From: Cryptomeria japonica
Lineage: Eukaryota; Streptophyta; Pinopsida; Cupressales; Cupressaceae
Direction of reading: 5' to 3'
NCBI RefSeq assembly: GCF_030272615.1
Contig: NW_026728908.1
Coordinates: 372,001-436,000 of the forward strand
Length of the DNA stretch: 64,000 nt
The translations under genes were made by a program, and so were the position numbers. Below the pieces are notes generated by a model that saw only the letters and a program-made list of their open reading frames with translations, did no database searches and was not told the origin of the DNA. This document shows, one piece after another, positions 44,460 through 55,800 of this stretch (the stretch's first letter is position 1; each line of letters starts with the position of its first letter).

Positions 44460-45790
44460 TAATACTTTTTAAAACCAATCATAAAGTAGATAAAATAAAC
44501 ATTATAAAAATCAAGTTTATTTTGAAAACAAAAATAATAATCACTTTTGATTGGTGTAGAGCAAGCTATTAATTGGGCCTTAGTGAATGCAATAGTATTG
44601 AACAACTACGTTTAACAAGAGACACAATGTGTCAAGTTCCTGCCAATAGTGTGGCTAGTTTAGAGTAGAACGTAAAAAAGGAGGAAGAATAAATATGGAG
44701 ATATAAAGATAGAGAGGCAAATAGATATAGATATAGAGGTCTAGTAAGAGAGAGAGGGGGGGGGAAGACATGTTTAGAGACAGAGGGGAGAGAGGAAGAG
44801 ATAGAGAGACATAGAGAAAGAGAGAGGGAGAGAGATAAAGAGATATAGATGGTGAGATAGAGTAAGAGTAGAGATATACAATAAGATATTTAGAGAGAGA
44901 GAGAGAGAGTATTTTTGTTATTGTTACTATTCTCTCACTAAATATAACATACTACACTCATACTTTGTGGAAAATTTTCATATGGTAATTATTAATTATT
45001 GGTTGCTATTTGCAAAGAAACTTATTTGTTTATTATGATGAGCTTTAAATAATTGCCTTGTCAAGCAGGTATTAGCTTAATCATTTGCAATAATAAATAA
45101 CATTCATTCTCCTTTGAAGGGCAAGTGAAATGATAACGTAATCAAACGACTAAGGCTAATCCATATAATGTATAATAATAAATATAATTTAATTATATAT
45201 TTTTAATAGATTATATATATATATATATATATTTATTTAAATAACAAATATAAATAAATAGTAAACATATAATATATTTAATATTTTAATCAATATTATA
45301 TGTAAAAAATATATAATAATGATAAATATAAATTTTATAGACGAAAAATAAATAAAAATAAATCATTTGAACTGTCAATTAAAAATAAATAACTTCAATC
45401 TAATTTTCTTGATAAAAATAAGTGGAAGAAATTCATTAATACTTTCCAAACAATTAAAACTCATTAGTTCAGTATTCTTTTGAAAAAATCAATTTTCTTG
45501 AGAAAAATTGAAAATTATTCAATTTAGCCATTTGAGGAACATTTTAAAGGAAGAAAGCATTAAACAATTTTGCAATCTTTAAAAAGATTCAAAATAGAAA
45601 GTCTGTTATTATAATTAATGAGCATATAAATATATTATTTTACACCAAAGAAAATTAAATTTTCTATTAGTACTTGCTAGGCAATACTATTAGATTCACT
45701 GAAGCGCTTTAATCAATTAGTTTGCACCAATCAAAAGTGATTATTATTTTCGCTTTAAAAAGAAACTTGGATTTTGTAACGTTGATATTT
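44460..45790 (-). repeat. Dispersed AT-rich repeat, copy B, with inverted arms
   Basis: Inverted arms at about 44508-44600 and 45677-45770 share aataataatcacttttgattggtg and aatagtattg, about 90 bases with indels. Inside are, in reverse order, the landmarks of copy A (3715-5050). The pattern suggests a 1.3-kb foldback or MITE-like element without coding capacity. Its arms are old. Confidence 0.55.
44655..44910 (+). repeat. Purine-rich (GA) tract
   Basis: About 250 bases dominated by gaga, gata and ggag words with few pyrimidines, ending in a (GA)n run at 44893-44909. It lies inside dispersed repeat copy B. Confidence 0.8.
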
Positions 45791-46159
45791 TCATTATCAA
45801 ATCGAATCCATCATTCGATGCATTCTATATTCTTTGGTGCTTGGATCAGATCTGCACTAAATATTCAAATATGATTAATTTCCTCCAATGTGGATGATCA
45901 ACTCTCAGCAATATCTTCCAATTTGGATGAGGATCAGAGTTGGAAAATGGTCTGCAACTAGGGTTCGACGTGGACCCCTCATGCACCTGGCTTCGGGCTT
46001 CTCTCTCCTGCGTGTGGAGGAGGAGTAAGACCTCCTCCATGGTGGTAACCCTCTTACCCTGTTTTTCTCTCCTTTGTTCTAACTTTTCACCGAGACTCTC
46101 TGCATGCGGTGGTTGCAGTTAATGCAGGTACGAGTGGAGGTAGGCACAATTAATGCTCG

Positions 46160-48107
46160 ATGGAGGTGGAATTAAATGGGTCGGACGAGACCCATTTTCC
46201 CTCTACAAAGTCTGTGGAGGAAGATCTTCTTGGCAAATCTTTTTGGGACACCATCGTAGGTGATGTTGTGTAGGTCTTGAGTGAGGCTAGGTTTTCTCTA
46301 GTAAGTGCTTCATCTATAGGCTTCGATGGCAGAGACGGAGGATGAGGTAAGGACCCTGCCTTGGCTCCTTGTACTTTCTCTATCTCTCCTAACGATTCTA
46401 TGACCGAAGCCCTTGAACAAGAAAATAGAAGACTCCAAGGCATTGCCATTTTCTTTGCTGTAACTAATCTGGATAAGTATCCGGCTAGGAAATTTCTTGA
46501 TGATTGGATAAAAAATGTATGGGTTAGAAAGTTAGGTTTCAATTTTTCCTTCTGTAGAATGATTCAGAAGGGCTTATTTGTTATTTTCTTTAAAGACAAT
46601 AAATCTCAAGTAGAGGTTCTGCATAAACGGTTCTACATCGTTGGGCAAACCACCTTCAGGGCCCTCAAATAGTCCTTTGATGCAATTAATGAGGAAATTA
46701 TGGCTATCTCTTGCCCTCAGTGGCTTCTAATTAAAAATTTACCTCCCATTTTTTGGAATTTCATTCTACAAGTTCTTTAATCGATGGGAAAAGTAGTTAG
46801 AATTGATCACTCTACGAATCTTTTCCCCAACCTGGATGCCAGAGTCTTGATTTCTATCAACCCAGGCGTTGACATCCCTAGATTTCTCAAAATCAAACTT
46901 CGTGATGAATCCTTCACCTACATTCTAGAAACCCTGGGTGGTCTGAACTCGTGCTTCCTATGTAGACGGGAAGGACACATTAGACGATCTTTCCCTATTC
47001 TCTCGACTAGGTCTAAACCCAATGCTAACCCGCCTGGAACCACTGCTAATAAAGGTGGCCCTGCTCCCCCCAAATCATCCTCTAAACCTATAGAAGCACC
47101 ATTTGTTAGAGATAAATTGGACTTTCTCAGCAAGGCCATGAATAATGTAGTGGCTAGTCTCCCAAAGATTCAACCTGTCAATCCCCCTAACTTTGAAAAT
47201 AATACTGACTTCGGCTCCTTTAATGCTGAACCCCCCCCCCCCCCACTCGGCGGTTTCTGCAGCCATCTCCCAGATGGATGGAATTGAAGACTTTGGCTTT
47301 TAGGTGGTTTCAAGGAAAAATAAGAGGTCCAAAAAGAAGAATGCCCAGCAATTGGCCTTGGAAAAAATTAGGGCTGGAGGGCACCAGAAAACTCATAATG
47401 TCGACCCAGGCATAGAGGTAGATGGATCTAAAACCCCACCAAAGACTCTGGCAATGACCAGCCCTGGCAAGGACTCTCATGTCAAGTCAATTGTTAGGAC
47501 CTTTGAAGGAATTTATCATTGGGGTGATGTTAATAGGAGTAGGGCTGCAACTCCCCCTGCCCTCTACGATCCTCAATCTATTCATACAACTAATCAATCC
47601 CAAGCTTGGGATCATCCATCTGACCTGGCATTAGTACAGAATGACTCTTTGGATCCCCTAGGGTATGAGGGTTGCTCCCCTCACTCTATCCTCATTTCCT
47701 CCCTGACCTTTGTCCCATTGAAAGCGAAATCCTTGATTGATGATGATAATGTCCTTTATGATATTATCCCGGCTGCTCCAATGATTGACAATCCTAAAAC
47801 CTTTTTCTTTGTTGAGATAGGAGTTTCTGAGGGTGATTCCCCTGAAGATGCCTCCTCAGTTGACATTCATGAGTCTGAGGTAGAAACTGAGTTGCGATCC
47901 AACTTGTCGACCATTAATGGTGAGGATTTGAAGGATGCTGACAACCCAAATGAGGAAATATTTGAGGGTGAAGCACTCACCAAAAGGAAAAGGAGGAGGT
48001 CGTTAGGCTCTAAAAACAAGCTCTCTCCCATGCATAAAAAATCTAACCGAAAGGCAAGTATCCCTAAATGCTTTAATAGCTTTAAGGATGACAAGAATGA
48101 TAAATAA
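46160..48107 (+). pseudogene. LINE ORF1, broken
   Basis: ATG at 46160, MEVELNGSDETHF. The frame holds to about 47230 with stops at about 46271, 46346, 46670 and 46778. A DUF4283-like core (LQGIAIFFAVTNLDKYPARK, LQKGLFVIFFKD-type block) is followed by the knuckle CFLCRREGHIRRSF, in which the last Cys has become Phe. A 14-C run at 47231-47244 shifts the frame, which then continues in 47304-48107. The basic end KRKRRRSLGSKNK corresponds to the AT-hook of the related LINE but has lost the GRP core. Confidence 0.72.
47231..47244 (+). repeat. (C)14 run in LINE ORF1
   Basis: Homopolymer at the point where the ORF1 frame changes. It is probably the cause of the frameshift. Confidence 0.9.
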
Positions 48108-48120
48108 CTGCTTGTTCTCC

Positions 48121-48867
48121 ATGAAATGCATATCCTGGAATATCCGGGGGCTAGAATCCCTTGACAGGAAATATATGGTAAGAAGACTGCTTAATAATCA
48201 TAAGGAGTTGGACTTTGTCTTACTTCAGGAGGTTAAAGCAATTAACTTTGCATTGGAGGTCAATCTGAACTTTATTTGGAGGGACTCCCTCAAATTCTAT
48301 GCTAAGCATGAGAAAGGCAAAGGAGGAGTTGCCATTCTTGTTAACCCTAATTAGCGAAACTCTATCCTTTGCTCAGGAGTCTCCCCTTAAAATAGAGTTG
48401 TTTGGGTAACCTTCCAACATGGAGACTCTTCCTTTGGGTTGTGCACCATCTATGCCCCCAATGACTATAGAGATAGATATGATCTCTGGCAGTGGATTGC
48501 CTCTCTTCCTGATATTCCATGGATTTTGGGGGGAGATTTCAATATGGTCGAGCATAAGGAAGACAAATCAGGAGGTGACGCTATTGATTGGAAAGGACGG
48601 GAAAAGCCTCACTGGGATAGAATGAAAAACATTAAGAGATTGTTTGACCCATTGGAAGGCTTAAAACATGTTCATAAGGGCATTTGGTTTACTTGGTGCA
48701 ACTTTCAGAAAGATGGTAACAGAATCTACTCCAGACTGGATAGATTCTACATCAACAAAGATTTCTTCTCCTTTGTCCTGGTTCACCAAGACTATCTAGT
48801 GGTGGTTAAACACTCCTCCCTCTCTGACCATGATGGGGTTTACCTAGCTTTCTCAACACTTACCTAG
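48121..48867 (+). pseudogene. LINE ORF2 endonuclease domain, 3' part missing
   Basis: MKCISWNIRGLESLDRKY at 48121 starts the domain. Landmarks: LLQEVKAI, IYAPNDYRDRYD, WILGGDFNMVEHKEDKSGG, RLDRFYI and SLSDHDGV, that is, all catalytic blocks of an exonuclease-endonuclease-phosphatase fold. Two stops (about 48352 and 48390) lie in it. The domain would nick target DNA for reverse transcription. RT and everything after are absent in the window. Confidence 0.75.
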
Positions 48868-49040
48868 CTGGTGTTGCTCAATTGCACCAACTCACCAGGC
48901 CTAGTTGCTCTCTAGACCTTCAAGTCCTTCTCAATCTCTTCTAGGGCTCAATTCTTGTTCTTTCTAAGGTGTTTGCTTCAATTCACTGTGCTTCTCAGTT
49001 GCTCAATTGTGGCTTCTTGGGTTCAAGTTGTCAAAATGAC

Positions 49041-49045
49041 CTCCT
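49041..49045 (+). repeat. Target duplication ctcct (partner 60504-60508)
   Basis: ctcct directly precedes the TGTCATAACCC end of the giant insertion and directly follows its GGGTTATTACA end. Confidence 0.85.
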
Positions 49046-49082
49046 TGTCATAACCCTCTTTTTGGACCTTGATATGACTTGC

Positions 49083-49127
<45 letters not shown>

Positions 49128-49149
49128 TAGTACTACTACTACTACTACT
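49083..49149. repeat. (ATT)n and (ACT)n microsatellites
   Basis: (att)n from 49083 to about 49126, then (act)n to 49149, close to the end of the giant LTR. Confidence 0.95.
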
Positions 49150-49263
49150 ATTATAATATTAATTTTATGAGTAATGTTAGAAAGAAAAGATATATTGAAA
49201 TGAGGTTGAAGTTTTTAAATAAAAAGGAATTTAAGTGGTGACACACACATGAGGTCATAATTT

Positions 49264-49690
49264 ATTTGAAAATTGCTTATTTTCTCAATATCTTAATTGA
49301 GCACATGGTGTAGGAGAAATAAGAAGATTCTAGAAAAGAAATTTGAAATTTAAAATATTAAAGAATAAATATTATATTTAGCAAATATATGACATGGGAG
49401 TTACAAAATTATTCTATGACAAGAATAATTCTATTCATGGCATTTTATGACAAAGGAGTTACAAAATGCATTTTTGGAGGAGAATTCAAATTTGAATTTT
49501 GAATGCATGGTCAAATGTAACCCCCACTATGACAACAATCACTTTTGCATGAAATTAATTTAGAAATTGTTTATTTTCTCAATATGCTATTTAGCACATG
49601 TTGTAGGAGGAAATGAGAAGGTTCTAGAAGAGAATTTCAAATTCAATTTTTGCATGTAACCCCCACTATGACAATTAATCATTTTGCATG
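49264..49690 (+). repeat. Diverged direct repeat of about 296-bp offset in the giant LTR
   Basis: The blocks ttattttctcaatat(c/g) and agcacatg(g/t)tgtaggag occur at about 49278 and 49572. The block gtaacccccactatgacaa occurs at about 49518 and 49657. This indicates overlapping old duplications inside the LTR. Confidence 0.55.
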
Positions 49691-50435
49691 AAATTATTTT
49701 GGGAAAAGAATATGGAAATCAATTAATTTCTTTTGTAGTGGGAAAATGACTCTCTTTTCTATATATTGAGTTCTAAATTTTTGAAGAAGAGAGTTCATTA
49801 TTTTTTTGATGATAAAGTAGTCTTGAAATTCTTATGAATTTATTTTCAATATTTTGTTAGCTGTAGGAGAAATTTTGTAGATGTGTTGCAAGATTTTGGA
49901 GAAGATCATTACCAAGATTCAAGAAGGAATTGAAGGAGGTCAACAAGGTTCTTCATTCAAATCCAGGTTCCCCTCTTGCATATTCATTGCTTGCTTTTTC
50001 TTTTCAAAGAAAATCTTCTTCTCGTCTCTTTCATAATTTTGCACATAAAAAAGTTTATATTTTAATTTTTTTTTTTTTAAAGAAATCTCTTTTATCCATT
50101 TCAGATTTTTGCAAGGAAATATTTTTTTGTTTTTGTTGATTGGATTAAATCAAATACATGTAATAAATTGTTTTTCTATCCAAAAAAGAAAAGAAAAAAA
50201 TCTTCTTTTTTATTCTACATGTAGGAAATAAATTGGTTAATTGATTTCTTTCAAAATATGCATATACAAATTCAAATATTGTTTAATCTGTTCCTCAACC
50301 AACTTTCTTTATTTTACAAAAAATTAGATTTTTTTTAGAATGGAATATATATATTAGAATAACTTGAACAAAAATAAATCTATTGCCAAAGTAATCTAAA
50401 ATCAGAATAAAGAAAACAAAAATAGAAATATATTC

Positions 50436-50600
50436 ATCTCTATGTATGTTAGATAAATACCCATCTCTGTGGATTTTAGGAAAATATTCATGTCTGTGGA
50501 TTTTAGGAAAACATTCATCTCTATGCATTATAGAAAAAACAAAGGTTCATCTTTGTACTTTTTAGAAACATATTCATCTCTTTGGATTTTTAACAAAAAA
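50436..50600 (+). repeat. Minisatellite of about 31-33 bp, five copies
   Basis: Units of the type attcatctctgtggatttt followed by aggaaaa recur at about 50436, 50461, 50488, 50513, 50541 and 50570 with variation. Confidence 0.7.
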
Positions 50601-51117
50601 AAATATTATTCCATGTGCATGTATGAATTTTTTTTTTTTAAAAAGAAGTAAATCTTGCCTTTATTAATAAATTAGTAAATTTCCCTTCAAATATATATTA
50701 TATAAGCATATATATCAAATTTATTTAAAATCATATTAAATTTATGTTCTAAATTTGTTTGTAGATTTAAGTTGTTGTTTTTTTTTTTAATTTTTTTTTT
50801 GTTTTTTTAAATTTAGTTTATTTATTTAAGATTACATAAATATAATTATTATATTATTAAAATATTTTGAGTTAATTACCAATTATTTAAAAAAAACATA
50901 TATATATTTTGAGTTAGTTATTGTTTTATTAAAATTGAATTATACTTTAGAGTTTGTAATTAAATTTTATGTGCTATTCAAATAATTGAAAAATTATATA
51001 TATTCTAAGTTGTTTAGGTAATTGAAATTTATTTGTATCATTAAAATAAGTAGTTCAAATTTATTTTTATTTTATTTTTTTATTTTAATTTAAAATTAAA
51101 AAAGTTTTAGAATATTG

Positions 51118-51128
51118 AAAGTTATTTT
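51118..51128 (+). repeat. 11-bp LINE target duplication, left
   Basis: aaagttatttt, repeated at 57042-57052 directly after the LINE poly-A. Confidence 0.8.
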
Positions 51129-51240
51129 AGATCTGCGGCTGACTCTGCGGTGCATCGTGGCGTCCACATCTTCTACGCTCCTCCCCCAATGTTACAGGTG
51201 TGCACGTTCCTTTTAGCATCTATTGTTTTAAAATTATAAT

Positions 51241-52830
51241 ATGTCTGGACCGCCTTTATTACCTTCTGCGGAAGTCTTTACTCCTGCCATTACGCCCATT
51301 AATGAATCCGTAGCCTCCCCTGCATCTAAACCAACTAACAGCAAAAATGGTAAACATAATGTTTTTTCATCTGCTAAAACTTTCTCTGAAGCGGTGGCTA
51401 ACACCACGGTCGCGGCTTCGGCTAAGTTCTGTCTTTCGCTTCAACATGAAAACGTCGAACCAGGTAAGGGTTCTATGGATACTTTGAAGTCTTTTTCCAT
51501 TTCGCCTAATCCGGAAATGCTTGGGGAAATTGAGAAGGAAAAAAGCAGATTAAAAAACTATGCCATTTTCTTTGCTGCTGTTGATATCGATAGATGCCCT
51601 GCTAGGAAGTTTCTTGATGATTGGTTTTACAATTATTGGAATCTGAAATTAGGGCATAGAATATCCTTCTGTAGACATTTGCAGAAGGGTTTATTTGTCA
51701 TATTCTTTAAAACGGCGGAAGCACAGGAAGCTGTTCTCAAACGGCAATATTGGAATGTTGGTAATACTACCTTTCGTGCGTTGGCATGGACTCCGGATGC
51801 CATCCATGAAGAGGTGCTTGCATTATCGGCACCAAGATGGATCATTGTCAAAAGTTTGCCCCCATATCTCTGGCGTTTTATTACTCAACTCCTCGAACCA
51901 CTTGGTAAAGTCATTAGATTTGATGAATCTTCTAGGTTAGTTCCTCACATGGACGCCAGGGCTTTAGTTTCGATTAAACCTGGTATAGAAATACCTTCGA
52001 CTCTTGAGATCAACATTCTTGGAGAGGTCATTTCTTGTCCCCTGGAAATCCTTGGGGGTCTGAATGCTTGTTTTTTATGTAAAAAAGAAGGACATCTCCG
52101 CCGTGATTGCCCCATTATCAATAAAAATAATTAAAAAAAAAATGATGAGGCCAACCCTAATCCTAAATCTGGTGAATTAGCTACCAAGAAAAACACAGCT
52201 CCTCCTGCTAATACCGTTGTGGTATCTCCTGTGCTTTCTCCCACACCTGTAACACTCATAAATGAACAAACATCTACCAAAATAGCCGAACCTACTATAG
52301 ATGTTAATATGTCAGATGGGTTTCAGGAAGTAAAAAAGAAATCAGGCAAGAAAAGGAGAAGAAAAACTGAAAACTCGGAAGCTCGTGGTAATATAACTAA
52401 CAAAGCTAATATTCCACCCGTGACTCCTACGACCTATGATCCTCCCACACATGTTGATATTAATCCTACCCCCGCTGAAGCTAAAACCTTCAAAGAAATT
52501 GAGGAAGGATATTATCTGGAAATAGTGCCAGCAGTTAAAACTAACAAGATAATTATACCAACCGAACCCACAAAAGATAATAATATGTCTGCTCTGTCGC
52601 TTAGGTCTGAAAATGGGAATATCTGCTCTAAGAACTCTGAAGCGGATGTGGATGAATTAGAATGGCAGAAAGACTTCCCCAGATCTAAGAGAAGGGGTAG
52701 ACCGCCGGGCTCAAAAAACAAAAGTCTTGGAGGGTTTAGGACTGAAGAAATATCATCTCAAAACATTTCTAACTGGACAGAGGGGTCCATGGAACTTATA
52801 GGCGTCCCCACTAACAACAATTTTGAATGA
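51241..52830 (+). pseudogene. LINE ORF1 with DUF4283-like core, CCHC knuckle and AT-hook; one stop codon
   Basis: 530 codons in one frame including the final TGA, with one premature TAA at codon 298 (52132-52134), in an A-rich stretch. A DUF4283-like core lies at residues about 95-250. The knuckle CFLCKKEGHLRRDC is at 277-290 with all four ligands. A basic cluster KKKSGKKRRRK (about 364-374) looks like a nuclear signal. RRGRPPGSKNK (about 484-494) is a canonical AT-hook (RGRP core). The product would bind element RNA and, through the AT-hook, AT-rich DNA. The stop may be a recent loss. The part before it still keeps the RNA-binding modules. Confidence 0.85.
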
Positions 52831-55800
52831 ATTTTATCTCATGGAATGTAAGGGGACTTGAATCCCCGGATAGGAAATATATTGTTAAGCGTTTTGTTGA
52901 CACCATTAAGAACAAAGACTTCATTGTGTTACAAGAACTCAAAGCAGTTGATTTCATGCTTGATTGTAGTCTTGACATTATTTGGAAAGACTCCCTAAAA
53001 ATTTGTACAACTCACTCAAAAGGCAGGGGTGGCACTGCTCTGCTTATCAATCCGAAATGGGCCAAATACATTATTGATAAAGGTAGATCACCATGTAATA
53101 GTGCTGTATGGGTATCTATCTGTATCAATAATGTATCCTTTGGTATCTGTTCTGTATATGCACCTAATGACCCTATGGAGAGGGCTAAGGTTTGGATTTG
53201 GTTAAAGTCCCTTCCTGATATCCCATGGATTGTGGGAGGTGACTTCAACATGGTTGAAGCACCAATTGATAAATCAGGTGGCAGACCCTTTAACTGGAAG
53301 CCGGCTGAAATTGATCCTTGGAATAATATGATCCATTGTAAAAAACTCTTCGATCCTATTAAAAACAATGGTAATAACTCTCCTACTATTAGATACACAT
53401 GGTGTAATTTTCAGCAAGGCTCCTCCCGCATATATGCTAGACTTGATCGATTCTATGCTCAATCGAATAGTTTCTCTTTTGTCCCTGACAAATTTGGAAA
53501 TGTTGTTTCAGTTCATCCGACGACCCTCTCTGATCATCATCCCATATCTGCCAGTATCCAACTCACTGGTAATCCTCAAACTCCTCGAAATGGTAACACC
53601 AGATACATCCTCAATACCTCTCTGCTGAAAGATGATGACATCTTGATAGCTATCCAACTCATTAGTTCGGTCAACAAGAATGGATACCCAACCCTTTCAT
53701 GCTGTGATAGATGGCAAAAAAATATGCTGGCCTGGAAAGCCCTACTTCAAACTCTTGGACAAAAAGAGGCCAAGAATTATAGAATGGCTGAGAAGAATCT
53801 CGCTGATAAGCTGAATTATGCTGAAACTCTTCTGCAGAATAACCCTTCCAATCACAATTTGATACCTATTGTTTCGGCCGCTAGGGATCACCTTCGCTTG
53901 CATCAACAAAAACTTGTCAATGGTGCCAAATTAAGATGCAGGGCACATTGGCTTCAATTCGGAGATAAAGGCTCCAAATTCTTTTTTAACTACCTAAAAC
54001 AAAAACATATCAACGAAAACATTACTAGCATTTATGTTGATAACAAGGAGTTAGTTGATCCTAATGATATTAAGAAAACCTTTTCTAATTATTACTGTAC
54101 TTTATTTACTTCAGAGGATAACAGAGAATCCTCTGCGCTCAGGAACACAATTTGTTCCATTATCCCCAAAAAACTATCACAGACTGATTCAGACATTCTT
54201 GGCCAAAATATAACTAGACAAGAAATTATTAATGCTATCTCTTCTCTTAAGAAAGATAAAACTCCTGGTCCTGACGGGATCCCGGCTGAGTTTTATCAAG
54301 CAAATATTGGATGGATAAGCTCGGAGCTCCTTGACCTTTATAATGAAGCCTTTAATAAAGGTTCTTTGGGCAGTATTATCAACAGAGGTATTATCAAGCT
54401 CATCCCTAAAGAGGGAGACAAGACAAATATAAAAAATTGGAGACCAATTACCTTATTGAATGTTTCTTACAAAATACTTGCCAAAGTATTAGCTCGCAGA
54501 TTGGAAAGCATATTGCCTAAATTTGTTGGATCCACTCAGACTGGATTCATTAAAGGTAGGTATATCTTGGAAAATATCATAACCAGCTGGGAAGCAATGC
54601 ATTGGGCTAAGTCTTCCAATCAGAATGCTGCTATATTTCTCTTAGACTTTGAGAAAGCATATGATAGAATTGAATGGAGTTTCATCGATGTTATGCTCAA
54701 GGCTTTTGGTTTCCCTATCATCTTCTGTAACTACATAAAGATCCTTCTGAAAGATGCTATGGCTCAAGTTGAAATTAATGGATCCCTATCTGATCCTTTT
54801 CCTCTGACCCGATCTATCAGGCAGGGATGTCCTCTTGCCCCTGCTCTCTTTGTTATAGCCTCAGAAGCCTTATCTTATATTCTTACTGACAATACTATAT
54901 CCCCGGCTGTCAAAGGCATCACATTACCTAACAATGAAGAATTGAACATCTGCCAATTCGCTGATGATACTAGTTTATTTGTCAAAATGGATGATAATAA
55001 CTTTAGTTATCTTACCAAAAAGCTGGACCTTTTCTGCAAGATTTCAGGTGCTAGGCTCTCGCAAGCCAAATGCATTTGTCTTGGCTGGAATGAGCAACCT
55101 CCGAGTTGGCTATTGAAATATGGATACCAATGGGGGGGCCCCAACTATATTGTCAAATATCTGGGTATCCCTTTTGCTGTTGATCCTTCTATTAAGGATA
55201 TGTGGATTTGGGTTAAGACCAAAATTACCAAAAAACTTAATAACTGGTACAACCGTTCATTGTCTCTTGCTGGAAGACTTCAAGTATGTCAAAAAATACT
55301 ATCTTCATACAACATATATTATGCTTCAGCTTGGATGTTTAACAACTACCAAATATTGGAAATCCAGAAGACCATAAGGAACTTCCTTTGGTCTGACGGT
55401 AAAGGAAACAAAAAGCATCACGCGGTTAAATGGGAATGGTGCTGCACTGATAAAAAATATGGAGGTCTTGGACTGAAAGACCTCAGGCTCCAGGGTATTG
55501 CACTTGCCACCAAATGGGTCTCTCACTGTGTGGAAGGTGATGTTCCGTGGAAAGTGCTTGTCAGAAACAACATTTTGAGGGGATACCCAAAAAAAGCTAA
55601 ATCTTGGAAAAAATTACCATTTGCTGATATTTTATTTGGAAAATTACCAACATTTGTTCATGGTTCTGCTGTCTTTAAAACCATATGGAAAGCTTGGGAG
55701 TCCTCGAGACACTGTATCTCTGATAACTCCTTCCACACGGACAGCCTTCTTCATGGTGAGAGATCCATATGGTGGAATCTGTACCATCAAGGAAAGCCTC

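Larger units (their letters stand above)
45935..48871 (+). mobile_element. LINE, interrupted on its 3' side by the chromovirus
   Basis: Leader, ORF1 and the endonuclease part of ORF2 are present, and then the sequence stops within about 4 bases of a TG that I take as the end of the chromovirus LTR (48872). LINEs lose their 5' end when they insert, not the 3' end, so the missing RT probably lies beyond the right window edge. It is related to the LINE at 51129-57041 (ORF1 and ORF2 blocks clearly alike), but older. Confidence 0.72.
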
